Shown here: positions 25,371 through 34,771 of the stretch, in pieces | How positions within the stretch are numbered: position 1 is the first letter of the stretch | Layout: every line of letters begins with the position of its first letter | Assembly: GCA_964623895.1 (NCBI GenBank) | Contig: CAZUWA010000009.1 | Location: 1 to 47,578 of the forward strand | Direction of reading: 5' to 3' | Length of the DNA: 47,578 bases | Source of the DNA: UBA11512 sp964623895 | Lineage (GTDB): Bacteria; Bacillota; Clostridia; Oscillospirales; CAG-272 | The notes under the pieces: generated by a model | What the model saw: only the letters and a program-made list of their open reading frames with translations | Databases searched by the model: none | Told to the model about the DNA's origin: nothing | Made by a program: the position numbers and the translations under genes

Positions 25371-26552
25371 GTGAAGTATTGTAAAGTGACCATCCTGATA
25401 CTTGCCATCGCCCTTCTGTTGACCGCCTGTACCACAGCGCCGACATCTACATCTCTTTCGCTGCCTTCCTTAACCGAAGCGCCTTCCCTAACACCGACGT
25501 CAATGTCAACGCCTACGTCGTCTCCCACTCCCACTCCTACACCTACTCCTACTCCTACTCCTATGCCTACACCTACACCTACGCCTACATCTACATTTGA
25601 ACCGTTTACCTTGGCATTCGCAGGTGACACCTCTTTTGCAGAAAACTATCGTATCTACCAAAATGCAGTCAAGGAAGGCTATGCCGACAATCTCGACGCA
25701 TGCTTTGGAAAAGATCTGTTGGAACGAATGCGCGCGGCGGATGTATTTATGGTCAACTGCGAATCGGCAGTCGCATCAAAGGGCACGCCGATGCCAAACA
25801 AGCCATGGCGCTTTTTGACCTCTCCCGAAACCGCCAAAGAATTTGTAAGCATAGGCGCAGATATCATCAATCTCGCAAACAATCACACATTTGATTATCA
25901 GGAACAGGCCTTTTTAGAGACACTCTCCACCTTTGAAGATCTCGGTATTCCGACAGTCGGTGCCGGTAAAAATGCTGCGGAAGCATATGCGCCGGTCATA
26001 AAAGAACTCAGCGGTGTGAAGATCGCTTTTTTCGGATTTACCATGGCAGAGAAAAAATTCGCAGTCGTAGCAGGGGAAAACAGTCCAGGGATTGCCGGTT
26101 GTTTTGATACGACCGCCGCCTGCACGGCAATCAAGGCAGTGCGAGAAGAAGTGGATTTCATCATCACCGCCGTACACTTCGGTAATGAATACACAACCGA
26201 GATCAGCAAATCGCAACAGTCTGCCGCATATGCCTTTATCGATGCAGGAGCGGATTTTGTATTCGGCGGACATTCTCACATCCCACAAGGAATGGATATT
26301 TATAACGGCAAACTGATCGTATACAGTCTCGGAAATTTTTTATTCAACAACAAAAGTTTGGATTCTGCCTTTTTAGAACTGACTTTCACTTCTCCCACTG
26401 ACTATCAGTTCACCTATTATCCCTGTTATCAGACAAACTGCCATGTGGATTTTTCAAACGGTTCAAAACAAGGTTTACAACTTTTGGCAGATCTGCGCAC
26501 CCTTTCTCCGAAGGTGAACATCGACGAAGAAGGTCATATCGGCATCAAATAA
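25371..26552 (+). CDS. CapA-like metallophosphatase-fold lipoprotein with Thr-Pro linker
   Basis: CapA/PgsA-type proteins have a calcineurin-like metallophosphoesterase fold; in Bacillus the family takes part in poly-gamma-glutamate export and anchoring. The 393-residue product starts with GTG (GGAGG 8 nt upstream), has a signal and lipobox LLTAC, then a Thr/Pro/Ser linker (about residues 24-77) with about 13 Thr-Pro pairs. The catalytic fold follows: FAGDTSF, NCESAVAS, NLANNHTFDY and GGHSHIPQGMD, typical metal-ligand segments. No capB, capC or pgsE neighbour is present, so a polyglutamate role is not supported locally; a cell-surface phosphohydrolase is as likely. Its own promoter and a terminator make it a single-gene unit. 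Confidence 0.88.
   Translation: MKYCKVTILILAIALLLTACTTAPTSTSLSLPSLTEAPSLTPTSMSTPTSSPTPTPTPTPTPTPMPTPTPTPTSTFEPFTLAFAGDTSFAENYRIYQNAVKEGYADNLDACFGKDLLERMRAADVFMVNCESAVASKGTPMPNKPWRFLTSPETAKEFVSIGADIINLANNHTFDYQEQAFLETLSTFEDLGIPTVGAGKNAAEAYAPVIKELSGVKIAFFGFTMAEKKFAVVAGENSPGIAGCFDTTAACTAIKAVREEVDFIITAVHFGNEYTTEISKSQQSAAYAFIDAGADFVFGGHSHIPQGMDIYNGKLIVYSLGNFLFNNKSLDSAFLELTFTSPTDYQFTYYPCYQTNCHVDFSNGSKQGLQLLADLRTLSPKVNIDEEGHIGIK
25526..25600 (+). repeat. Hexamer-like CCTACN repeat tract coding for Thr-Pro
   Basis: CCTAC-type units (CCTACT, CCTACA, CCTACG) are repeated about ten times in frame and encode Thr-Pro. Changes by whole units would alter linker length without frameshift. Confidence 0.8.
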
Positions 26553-26607
26553 CTGCAAAGCATTTCAAAAAGCAGAATAATTCCCCCAAAAATACTATAT
26601 GGCACAC

Positions 26608-26643
26608 AAAAAAGGGATGCTTTGATCGGCATCCCTTTTTTTA
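26608..26643. terminator. Bidirectional terminator between capA-like gene and polC
   Basis: GGGATGC (26614-26620) pairs with GCATCCC (26629-26635). A runs precede and T runs follow it, so it can stop both the plus-strand capA-like transcript and the minus-strand polC transcript. Confidence 0.9.
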
Positions 26644-26657
26644 TTTTTCTTTAAATG

Positions 26658-29600
26658 CTAAAACAACGAGATCTGATTGGTCTCGGATAATCCACGCAAC
26701 ACACCGTTGTTTTCGAGCAGTTCCATGATTGCTTTTGTCGCTTTTGAGCGCTCTTGAAGTTCCTGTTTTGAAAAGAATTCTCCATCGGCTCTTGCCTGAA
26801 CGATCTTTTCCGCAGCAGTTTCCCCCAACCCCGGCAAACAGTTAAAGGGCATTCGGATCTTTCCGTCTTCCGGCAAAAATCTCGTGGCATCCGACTTGTA
26901 GAGGTCGACCGGCAAATATTCGATCCCCCTTGCCATGCTTTCAAGAACCAACTGCATCGCAGAAAGGGTATCCTTATCCTTTTGGTTATCCTCTTTTTTA
27001 CGGATCTTATCGTCTATTTCCCGCATAACCTGCTTGACAGCCTCCTTACCACCCGACACGATCTGTCCGTCAAAACCGTCCGGTGCAACCGAGAAGTATG
27101 CGGCATAAAAAACAAGCGGCTTATTGACCTTGAACCAGCCAAGACGGATGGCAGACATAACATATGCCGCTGCATGCGCCTTTGGGAACATATACTTGAT
27201 CTTCTTACAAGAAGCGATATACCAATCCGGAACGCCATGTTCGATCATATGCGCTTCCCAGTCGGGGGTCAGTCCTTTGCCCTTCCGCACGCTCTCCATG
27301 ATCTTGAACGCCTCCAGATTGTCAAGCCCATATCGAATCAGCGTCAACATGATGCTGTCTCTCGTCGCGACGACCTCGGAAATGGTACATATCCCATCCT
27401 TGATCAGATCTTGCGCATTGCCCGTCCAAACATCAGTACCGTGCGAAAGACCTGAGATCTGCAGAAGATCCGCAAAAGTCTTTGGCTGTGCTTCTTCCAA
27501 CATCTTTTGTGCAAAACGCGTACCGAATTCTGGAAGCCCGTATGTCCCTATATTGGTATCAATATCGCCTTCCTTCAATCCAAGCGGTCTTAAAGAGGTA
27601 AACAGTTCATACACTTCCGGCGCGTTCATCGGTACATCCATCACGCTCTGTCCGCTAAAACGCTCCAACCACTTGTATTTTGTCGGAATATCATGCCCCA
27701 GTTCATCCAGTTTCAGAATGGTATCATGCAAGAACGCAAAAGCAAAGTGGGTGGTGACAATATCGGAATTGGGGTCATCGGCAGGGTGTTGTACCGGGGT
27801 AAAATCATACACATCATATTCCCTTGGAATAACGACGATTCCACCGGGATGCTGACCGGTGGTACGCTTCACACCCACACAGCCGTTGACCAAACGATTG
27901 ATCTCCGCACGGTTGACCGAAATTCCCTTTTCTTCAAGGTACTTCATGACATAGCCGTATGCCGTTTTGGAAGCAAGCGTTCCAAGCGTACCCGCTTTGA
28001 AGACATTCTCTTTGCCAAAGAGATCTTCGGTGTATTTATGTACCTTTCCTTGCACCTCTCCCGAAAAGTTCAGATCGATATCGGGAGACTTGTCTCCGTG
28101 GAAACCAAGGAAAGTCTCAAAAGGAATATCATGCCCATCCTGCGCCATTTTGCTACCACAATGCGGACAATTTTTGTCCGGCAAATCAAATCCCGAACCG
28201 ACAGATCCATCGGTGATGAATTCGGAATAGCGGCACTTCGGGCAATAATAATGTGGCGGTAGAGGATTTACTTCCGAAATCCCCGCCATCGTTGCAACAA
28301 AGGAAGAGCCGACCGAGCCTCTGGAACCGACCAGATAGCCTTCGCTCTCGCTGTACCACACCAGTTTTTGTGCAATGATATACAAAACCGCGAAACCATG
28401 CTGAATGATCGAACTCAGTTCTCTCTCCAGTCTGCTTGAAACGATCTCCGGAATCTTTCCTTCGAAGCCGTACATTTTTTCGGCACGCTCCCAACAGATC
28501 CGCTTCAGATCTTCCTCCGCCCCTTCCATCTTCGGTGTGAAAGTGCCGTCCGGGATCGGGCGGATCTTTTGGATGCTATCAGCGATCTTGCGGGTGTTGG
28601 TGACCACCACCTCATAGGCCTTTTCTTTTCCGAGATAGGAAAATTCTTCCAGCATCTCGCCCGTTGTCCGAAGGTAAAGCCCCGTTTCTCGTTCCCAATC
28701 GGAATATTTCATTCCCTTTTGCAGGATCTGACGGTAGATTTCATCCTCTTTTTTAAGAAAATGCACATCGCATGTTGCAACAACCGGCTTACCGAGTTCT
28801 TCCCCAAGCGCACAGATCCGACGATTGATGTCCATCAGTTCTTCATCGGAAGACACCTTTCCTTGATCTATCAAGAATCGATTATTGCAAAGCGGTTGAA
28901 TTTCAAGATAATCATAATAGGAAGCAATCTCCTTGATCTGTTCTGTCGAAAGACCGTCGAGAATAGCTTTATAAAGCTGTCCCGCCTCGCACGCTGAACC
29001 TACAATCAAGCCTTCGCGGTAATTGTCCAAAGCCGTCTTCGGTACGCGGGGAACGCGGTGAAAATAGTCGAGATAACTCTTTGAAACAAGTTTGTACAGA
29101 TTCTTCAGCCCTACCAAATTCTTAGCAAACAGGATCATATGGTAGGTAGGCAGTTTCTTCGGATCGGCACGGTCGCTCATGGCAGCGGCAATCTCAGAAA
29201 CACTGTTGACACCTTCCTTTTTGAGCTGTTCACACATCCTGCCGAAGATCATAGCAAGCATGGTTGCGTCCTCAAACGCACGGTGGTGATCGAAATCCCC
29301 TAAACCATAATGCTCTGCCAAAATATCCAATTTGTGCCGTTTCAAGCTCGGATTAAGATATTTTGACAGCGGAACAGTGTCGAGATATGAATTGGTAAAA
29401 GGAATCTTATTATCCTCGCAAACCTTGCGAATAAAGGAAGTATCAAAATTGGCATTGTGAGCGATCAGCATTCGTTGCCCTGTAAAATCAAGGAAGGCGC
29501 GCACGGCATCTACCGGTTTCGGCGCCCCCGACACCATTTCATCGGTAATGCCGGTCAATTCGGTGATGTTCTCGGGAATATGCACTCCGGGATCGACAAA

Positions 29601-31139
29601 AGTGGAGAATTGCTCGATGACCTCGCCGTTTTTGAATTTGACTGCGCCGATCTCGGTGATGGCACAATTTGAAACGGAAAGTCCGGTCGTCTCAATGTCG
29701 AACACCACAAATTCGGAATCCGAGAGATCCCCGTCATTATTGCCGTATGCCGCTCTTGCAGTGTCATCCACAAAATAGGCTTCCATACCGTAAAGTACTT
29801 TGATGTCGGTTTTAGCAGTATTATCAAGCATCAGCGGATAAGACTGCACATTTCCGTGATCGGTGACAGCAATGGTATCCCATCCGTACTGTTTGACCGT
29901 TTCCACCAAAAATTCGGGAATGATCAGAGCATCCATAGTGGATAAATTGGTGTGCAGGTGTAATTCCACCCGTTTTTCCGGTGCATCGTCTGTTTTGAGT
30001 ACCCGCTTGATCTTCATAAGCTTACGCGCATCCAATACCATTTCGCCGGATTTGTCAAAACGATCGACTTTAAAAGAGCCGTTCACAGCAAGCGAAAGAC
30101 CGTATACCGTGACCATCGTCTGAACGCCGCGGCGAATAGTGACTCCCGATTTGGAGATCAATTTATCGAGCGCTTTGCCGTCCTCATCATTATCTACCAC
30201 CAACTTGACGGTGGTACTGCTATTGTAATCGGTGACGCCAATCGACATGATGATCTTGGTCTCTCCCTTATTGAGTCTGGACTCATAGGAATCGACATGG
30301 CAAAGAACTGTCACATTCGACATCGGCTGATCGAGACGATAGAGCGGCGTCGGATGTTCGATCGTAAACGGTTCGCCGTAAAGTGATTCCGGTGCGGAAA
30401 CATCGAAGGTCAGCGTACCTACTTTATAAAGATCTTCCCCAATCTGTTCCGGATCAATACCGTCCCCTTTGACTAAGGTACTACGCGGCAGTTCCGGTTG
30501 CTCGGGACGCACGCTAACGCTTCCTCCTTGCCCTGCATAGCCGCCAACAGAGGTTTCCGGCGTAACAACAGGCTTGGCAAAACCGCCCTTCATCATATCC
30601 ATCAGGCGCTTTTTCTGATCAGCGACATATTCGGCATACACCTCTTCATCCGTGCGTGTTTCCTTCACGCGCACGGAAAATTCTGTGGAAAACTCACTTC
30701 TCAATATTCCTTCGATCGTCTCGCTGATTCTTCCCTTTTCAAGAAGACTCAGTCCTCCTTCTCCCCACGGAAGCAACACCACGATCTCTTTTCCGTTGAT
30801 CTGATAATCGAAGGTGTCAAAAAAGCCCCGCGCCATTACACCGACACGCACCGTTTCGCGAATAATCTCTTTGAAATATTCATTCGTAAAACGATTTGCG
30901 GGATAGTGTGGCAGGATCAAAACGGTATGGATGTCATACGCTACCCGGATATCCTCTTCAATTGCATACAACTTGTCTTTTGGTACGATTTCGGGGAAAT
31001 CAAGAGAGATTTTAACGATCTTCCGTTCCTTATCTACTTGCCGCGTGATATTCCTCCCCTGTTCAAGGATCTTGCGGTGTTCTGCCGTCGGCTGATAACG
31101 CCTAAACAGTTCAAAAAAGCTCTTTTGGCTGTTTTCCAT
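26658..31139 (-). CDS. polC: DNA polymerase III alpha subunit, PolC type
   Basis: PolC is the replicative polymerase with built-in proofreading found in low-GC Gram-positives. Visible parts in order: N-terminal domains and OB-type region (to ~370); the first PHP block HLHTNLSTMDALIIPEFL with DHGNVQSY (~390); the DEDDh exonuclease FVVFDIETTGLSVSN (~478), which interrupts PHP; then the polymerase core with Zn-finger cysteines (CPKC, CPHCGSKM) and the catalytic PDIDLNFSG (~1018); and a helix-hairpin-helix near the end (GLGETAAEKIVQARA). At 1493 residues it is in the usual range. The start has AGAGGAG 9 nt upstream. Its leader holds alternative hairpins around that site. Confidence 0.97.
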   Translation of the reverse strand: MENSQKSFFELFRRYQPTAEHRKILEQGRNITRQVDKERKIVKISLDFPEIVPKDKLYAIEEDIRVAYDIHTVLILPHYPANRFTNEYFKEIIRETVRVGVMARGFFDTFDYQINGKEIVVLLPWGEGGLSLLEKGRISETIEGILRSEFSTEFSVRVKETRTDEEVYAEYVADQKKRLMDMMKGGFAKPVVTPETSVGGYAGQGGSVSVRPEQPELPRSTLVKGDGIDPEQIGEDLYKVGTLTFDVSAPESLYGEPFTIEHPTPLYRLDQPMSNVTVLCHVDSYESRLNKGETKIIMSIGVTDYNSSTTVKLVVDNDEDGKALDKLISKSGVTIRRGVQTMVTVYGLSLAVNGSFKVDRFDKSGEMVLDARKLMKIKRVLKTDDAPEKRVELHLHTNLSTMDALIIPEFLVETVKQYGWDTIAVTDHGNVQSYPLMLDNTAKTDIKVLYGMEAYFVDDTARAAYGNNDGDLSDSEFVVFDIETTGLSVSNCAITEIGAVKFKNGEVIEQFSTFVDPGVHIPENITELTGITDEMVSGAPKPVDAVRAFLDFTGQRMLIAHNANFDTSFIRKVCEDNKIPFTNSYLDTVPLSKYLNPSLKRHKLDILAEHYGLGDFDHHRAFEDATMLAMIFGRMCEQLKKEGVNSVSEIAAAMSDRADPKKLPTYHMILFAKNLVGLKNLYKLVSKSYLDYFHRVPRVPKTALDNYREGLIVGSACEAGQLYKAILDGLSTEQIKEIASYYDYLEIQPLCNNRFLIDQGKVSSDEELMDINRRICALGEELGKPVVATCDVHFLKKEDEIYRQILQKGMKYSDWERETGLYLRTTGEMLEEFSYLGKEKAYEVVVTNTRKIADSIQKIRPIPDGTFTPKMEGAEEDLKRICWERAEKMYGFEGKIPEIVSSRLERELSSIIQHGFAVLYIIAQKLVWYSESEGYLVGSRGSVGSSFVATMAGISEVNPLPPHYYCPKCRYSEFITDGSVGSGFDLPDKNCPHCGSKMAQDGHDIPFETFLGFHGDKSPDIDLNFSGEVQGKVHKYTEDLFGKENVFKAGTLGTLASKTAYGYVMKYLEEKGISVNRAEINRLVNGCVGVKRTTGQHPGGIVVIPREYDVYDFTPVQHPADDPNSDIVTTHFAFAFLHDTILKLDELGHDIPTKYKWLERFSGQSVMDVPMNAPEVYELFTSLRPLGLKEGDIDTNIGTYGLPEFGTRFAQKMLEEAQPKTFADLLQISGLSHGTDVWTGNAQDLIKDGICTISEVVATRDSIMLTLIRYGLDNLEAFKIMESVRKGKGLTPDWEAHMIEHGVPDWYIASCKKIKYMFPKAHAAAYVMSAIRLGWFKVNKPLVFYAAYFSVAPDGFDGQIVSGGKEAVKQVMREIDDKIRKKEDNQKDKDTLSAMQLVLESMARGIEYLPVDLYKSDATRFLPEDGKIRMPFNCLPGLGETAAEKIVQARADGEFFSKQELQERSKATKAIMELLENNGVLRGLSETNQISLF

Positions 31140-31149
31140 ATCTTTAAAC

Positions 31150-31173
31150 TCCTCTTTGGAGGTCAGCGCCTCC
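31150..31173 (-). promoter_or_regulatory. Overlapping hairpins around the polC ribosome site
   Basis: On the minus strand GGAGG (31173-31169) can pair with CCTCC (31162-31158), and the last CTCC of that block can instead pair with GGAG (31153-31150), the polC Shine-Dalgarno. The pairings exclude each other and could open or hide the ribosome site. Each stem is short (4-5 bp). Confidence 0.3.
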
Positions 31174-31236
31174 GATGTGGTATATAAAAACTGTAAAACG
31201 GCATTTTGCCATCACAAATCAATCAAATGAATCATG

Positions 31237-32310
31237 TTACTGCATTTTTTCGACTTCCTCGATCAGTGTTTCAACCAGTCGGTCTTCCGAAATCTTGCAA
31301 ACGATCTCTCCCTTTTTGAAAAGAACCGCTTCTCCCTTGCCGCCGGCAATGCCGATATCCGCATCCGCCGCCTCACCGGGACCATTGACAACGCATCCCA
31401 TGATAGCAACCTTTGTTTTTCTTGTCAGTTTCAGCGTTGCCGCCCTCTTTTCAAATTCTTCCGCAATGCCTATGATATCAATCATTGTTCTGCCGCAGGT
31501 CGGACAAGACACAAGTGTCAGCATTCTGGTATCGTCGAATTCGAGCGCCTCTAAAATCCTTCTGCCGCATTCCACTTCCCTAACAGGATCCGCTGTCAAA
31601 GAAACTCTTAACGTATCGCCGATGCCGCAAAGAAGCAGTCCGCCGATGCCGGCAGCCCCTTTAGTCTCTCCGAGACGCACCGTGCCGGCCTCGGTCACCC
31701 CCAAATGAATCGGCCAGTCGCATTTTTCCGCAATCAAACGGTTTGCCTCCGCCATTTTATAGGGAGAAGAAGACTTGACAGCGACCACGATCTTATCAAA
31801 ACCATAGCCTTCCAAAATGCGCACATTCTCAAGCGCACTTTCCGCCAATGCTTCCGCAGTCACACCGCCGAATTTCGCCAATTTGCTCTTTTCAAGAGAA
31901 CCGCTGTTCACACCCACGCGGATCGGCACATTCTTCTCATCGCACGCCTTAACGACTGCGCGCACCCGCTCGGCAGAACCGATGTTACCGGGATTGATGC
32001 GCACCTTGTCTGCACCCGCCGCAACAGCTTCGAGTGCCATCTTATAATCAAAATGGATATCCGCTACGATCGGCATAGCGATATCGCTTTCATTCTTCAG
32101 TTTATGTAATATTCTTGCATTTTCAATATCCGGAACGGTCATGCGTACAATGTCGCATCCGGCATCTTGAAGCGCCTTCATTTGCGCATAAATATTCTCA
32201 TAACCACGCGCAGTAGTCATTGATTGCACAGTAATCGGGGCATCTCCTCCGATATAGAGATTGCCCACTTTTACTTTATTGCTTTTTCTGCGAATATCGT
32301 TATAATTCAT
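31237..32310 (-). CDS. ispG: 4-hydroxy-3-methylbut-2-en-1-yl diphosphate synthase IspG (GcpE)
   Basis: IspG is a [4Fe-4S] enzyme of the non-mevalonate isoprenoid pathway. The TIM barrel opens with RRKSNKVKVGNLYIGG and QSMTTARGYE; the cluster cysteines are in SCPTCGRTM and GCVVNGPGEA, near the C-terminus. I place the start at ATG 32310 with AGGA 9 nt upstream, giving 357 residues; the longer reading starts within the upstream gap. With dxr nearby in the same cluster, two MEP enzymes are co-located. It lies 38 nt after rseP and 97 nt before polC. Confidence 0.96.
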   Translation of the reverse strand: MNYNDIRRKSNKVKVGNLYIGGDAPITVQSMTTARGYENIYAQMKALQDAGCDIVRMTVPDIENARILHKLKNESDIAMPIVADIHFDYKMALEAVAAGADKVRINPGNIGSAERVRAVVKACDEKNVPIRVGVNSGSLEKSKLAKFGGVTAEALAESALENVRILEGYGFDKIVVAVKSSSPYKMAEANRLIAEKCDWPIHLGVTEAGTVRLGETKGAAGIGGLLLCGIGDTLRVSLTADPVREVECGRRILEALEFDDTRMLTLVSCPTCGRTMIDIIGIAEEFEKRAATLKLTRKTKVAIMGCVVNGPGEAADADIGIAGGKGEAVLFKKGEIVCKISEDRLVETLIEEVEKMQ

Positions 32311-32348
32311 TTCCATCTGTCCTTTCATAGAGCTTTTACTTGACGCTG

Positions 32349-33464
32349 TCAGCCGAACAGCGCCCAAATATCCTTAAAGGTGACCACCGCCATCAGCAAC
32401 AGCAACAATACGATGCCCACAAAATGCACCATCCCCTCAAATTTTTGCGGGATCGGTCTTCTGATGATCAGTTCAACAAACTGGAAGAACAACCGTCCGC
32501 CGTCCAATGCCGGAACCGGCAAAAGGTTGAACAGCCCCAAATTGACAGAGATCAACATACAAATATAGATGAAGGAATTACTGCTTTGCCCTTCCACAGC
32601 ATTGGCATCCTGCTTGATCGCATCACCGACCACACCCGCTGTTCCGATCGGCCCGGAGACCTCATCTATGCCATATTTACCGGTGATCAAATCAAACAAT
32701 GAATCGTACACCATCCGCACCGACAGTTTCATTTGGCAAGCGGTGTTTTTTAAAACATTCAGCGGTGTCTTCCCTTGTTCATCGTAAGAAAAATCACGAT
32801 ATCCATAACTATGTCCCTGCTCTGTGTTGGTTTTGAAGTTCACCGCCTCCAATTTGACCTTCTCACCATCACGCAAAACAATTATCTCAACCGGTTCCGA
32901 ACCGTATCGGAAAAGTTCGTAGATGATCTCCTGCCCGGTATAGACACGGTTGCCCTCGATCGAGATGATCTGATCTCCGATTTCAAGGGGTGTGTCTCCT
33001 TGATTGGATACAGCCCAATCGGCAAAACCGGTCACGGTCGTTCCGTAGAGTCCAGGCATGGTGATGATATAACTGAATGTCAACAAAAGGCCGAGAAGCA
33101 GATTCATCGCGCCGCCTGCCGCGGTAATAATCATCCTTTGCCACACTTTTTTATGGGAAAAGGCGTTTGGATCTGCCGACTCCTCATCCTCTCCCTCCAT
33201 GGCAACATATCCGCCGATCGGCAGGAGTCGGAGAGAATATCGGATTCCCGACTTTTTCGAGACTTTTGAACAGACCTTCGGACCCATACCAATGGCAAAT
33301 TCATGAACAGTCACCTTGAACAGTCGCGCAGTAATGTAATGTCCAAATTCATGGATAAAGATGAGCACGCCGAACATCAGCACGGTTGCCACAATAGTGA
33401 TCGCTGTCATTGCGCCCTTATTTTCGGTAAGTGTGATAAGAAAATTGCTTGTTTCGTTGACCAT
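32349..33464 (-). CDS. rseP: Site-2 membrane zinc metalloprotease RseP (RasP)
   Basis: Site-2 proteases cut membrane-embedded regulators such as anti-sigma factors and remnant signal peptides. The zinc site HEFGH is at residues 38-42 in the first membrane helix, a PDZ-like domain with GDTPLEIGDQIISIEGN sits in the middle, and the third zinc ligand occurs in NLLPVPALDGGRL near the C-terminus. At 371 residues it is slightly shorter than Bacillus RasP (~420). The start has GGAG 7 nt upstream. It follows dxr by 12 nt, so both come from one transcript. Confidence 0.95.
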   Translation of the reverse strand: MVNETSNFLITLTENKGAMTAITIVATVLMFGVLIFIHEFGHYITARLFKVTVHEFAIGMGPKVCSKVSKKSGIRYSLRLLPIGGYVAMEGEDEESADPNAFSHKKVWQRMIITAAGGAMNLLLGLLLTFSYIITMPGLYGTTVTGFADWAVSNQGDTPLEIGDQIISIEGNRVYTGQEIIYELFRYGSEPVEIIVLRDGEKVKLEAVNFKTNTEQGHSYGYRDFSYDEQGKTPLNVLKNTACQMKLSVRMVYDSLFDLITGKYGIDEVSGPIGTAGVVGDAIKQDANAVEGQSSNSFIYICMLISVNLGLFNLLPVPALDGGRLFFQFVELIIRRPIPQKFEGMVHFVGIVLLLLLMAVVTFKDIWALFG

Positions 33465-33476
33465 TCGTTTACTCCG

Positions 33477-34619
33477 TTAATTCACCAACGCACGTACCAA
33501 CCGCTCTGCCTCTTCACCGGCAGAAACGATCTCATCAAGCGTCGGCTCTGTAATATTCGGGTAATCTTTTGTTACCCGTTCGACATATTCTGAAATGCGG
33601 TTAAAGGTGATCTTCCCTTCAAGGAAAAGTGCCACCGCCGCTTCGTTTGCGCCGTTCAAAACAGCACCCTTGATGCCACCTTCTTTCATCGTCCAAAGGG
33701 CGAGTGGCAACAGTGTAAAGGTTTCAGTATCCGGCTTGTAGAAGGTCAGTTTGCCGATTTCAAAAAGATCCAGCGGCTTGACAGGACTTTCAACGCGATC
33801 GGGATAGGTAACAGCGTATTGGATGCAATGTCGCATATCCGGATTGCCGAGTTGTGCGATCACGCCGCCATCTCGGTACTCCACCATTGAATGAATGATG
33901 CTCTCCCTATGCACCACCACTTCCACCTGCTCCGGTTTTACTCCAAACAGATGAATAGCTTCCATAACCTCAAAACCCTTGTTCATCAGTGTTGCAGAAT
34001 CAACAGTGATTTTTGCCCCCATCGACCATGTCGGATGTGCAAGCGCTTCTTTTGCCGTCATATTTTCAAGTTCGTCCTTCTTTTTTCCAAAGAACGGCCC
34101 ACCGGACGCCGTCAGAAGAATGCGACGCACTTCTTCCTTTTTACCAGCAAGAAGGCTTTGAAAAATGGCAGAATGCTCACTGTCTACCGGCAAAATAGGC
34201 AGGTTCTTCTCTTTTGCCAATGCCATGACCAGATCACCGGCACAGACAAGGCTTTCTTTATTGGCGAGCGCTAATTTTTTTCCTGCCTTCAGAATGGACA
34301 CCGTAGGGAGCAATCCCGCTCTGCCGACAATAGAGTTTATGACAGTATCGGCGTCCGTCATTCCGGGAATGGCACAAATTCCTTCCCTGCCGACTAAAAC
34401 TCGTGTATCAGTGTCGGCAATGCGCACTTTCAGATCTGCCGCTGCTTTTTCATCCGCTACCGCACAAAAACGGGGGTGGAACTTCCGCACCTGTTCTTCA
34501 AGCGCTCCGATCTGTCGTCCTGCCGCGATCGCATCGACTCTGTAGCCGTGAAACGCCGCTACATCCAGTGCCTGCTTGCCGATTGAACCGGTAGAACCGA
34601 GAACCGCAATCGTTTTCAT
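33477..34619 (-). CDS. dxr: 1-deoxy-D-xylulose 5-phosphate reductoisomerase
   Basis: Dxr makes 2-C-methyl-D-erythritol 4-phosphate with NADPH. The Rossmann motif GSTGSIGKQALDV is at residues 8-20; the metal-binding VDSEHSAIFQSL and the catalytic NKGFEVMEA block are intact; the C-terminus has the expected GANEAAVALFL. At 380 residues it is normal. Downstream are rseP, ispG and polC. The 152-nt gap to cdsA on its upstream side contains an inverted repeat. Confidence 0.96.
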   Translation of the reverse strand: MKTIAVLGSTGSIGKQALDVAAFHGYRVDAIAAGRQIGALEEQVRKFHPRFCAVADEKAAADLKVRIADTDTRVLVGREGICAIPGMTDADTVINSIVGRAGLLPTVSILKAGKKLALANKESLVCAGDLVMALAKEKNLPILPVDSEHSAIFQSLLAGKKEEVRRILLTASGGPFFGKKKDELENMTAKEALAHPTWSMGAKITVDSATLMNKGFEVMEAIHLFGVKPEQVEVVVHRESIIHSMVEYRDGGVIAQLGNPDMRHCIQYAVTYPDRVESPVKPLDLFEIGKLTFYKPDTETFTLLPLALWTMKEGGIKGAVLNGANEAAVALFLEGKITFNRISEYVERVTKDYPNITEPTLDEIVSAGEEAERLVRALVN

Positions 34620-34669
34620 AATAAGTACCTTCGCTTTCTAAAAAAGCATCCTTCCGTGTAGATACGGCT

Positions 34670-34703
34670 TAGGGGAAACCTTCTCTTCAAAAAGTTTCCC
34701 CTA
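34670..34703. repeat. Perfect 10-bp inverted repeat in the cdsA-dxr gap
   Basis: TAGGGGAAAC (34670-34679) and GTTTCCCCTA (34694-34703) are exact inverse complements around a 14-nt loop. No T run follows on the minus strand. The same 9-mer, GCATCCTTC, occurs on both sides (34646-34654 and 34732-34740). Confidence 0.7.
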
Positions 34704-34771
34704 ATACCTCCTGAAAATTCAGATAAAAGTGGCATCCTTCTGCCACGCAAAACAAATGCACAGATACAGCG

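Noticed and set aside
25322..25630. Minus-strand frame with a Val-Gly repeat
   Set aside because: It is the reverse reading of the Thr-Pro repeat tract of the CapA-like gene.
30498..31187. Plus-strand frame of 229 codons at the polC start
   Set aside because: Antisense to polC, whose domains are all intact; no signals on the plus strand.
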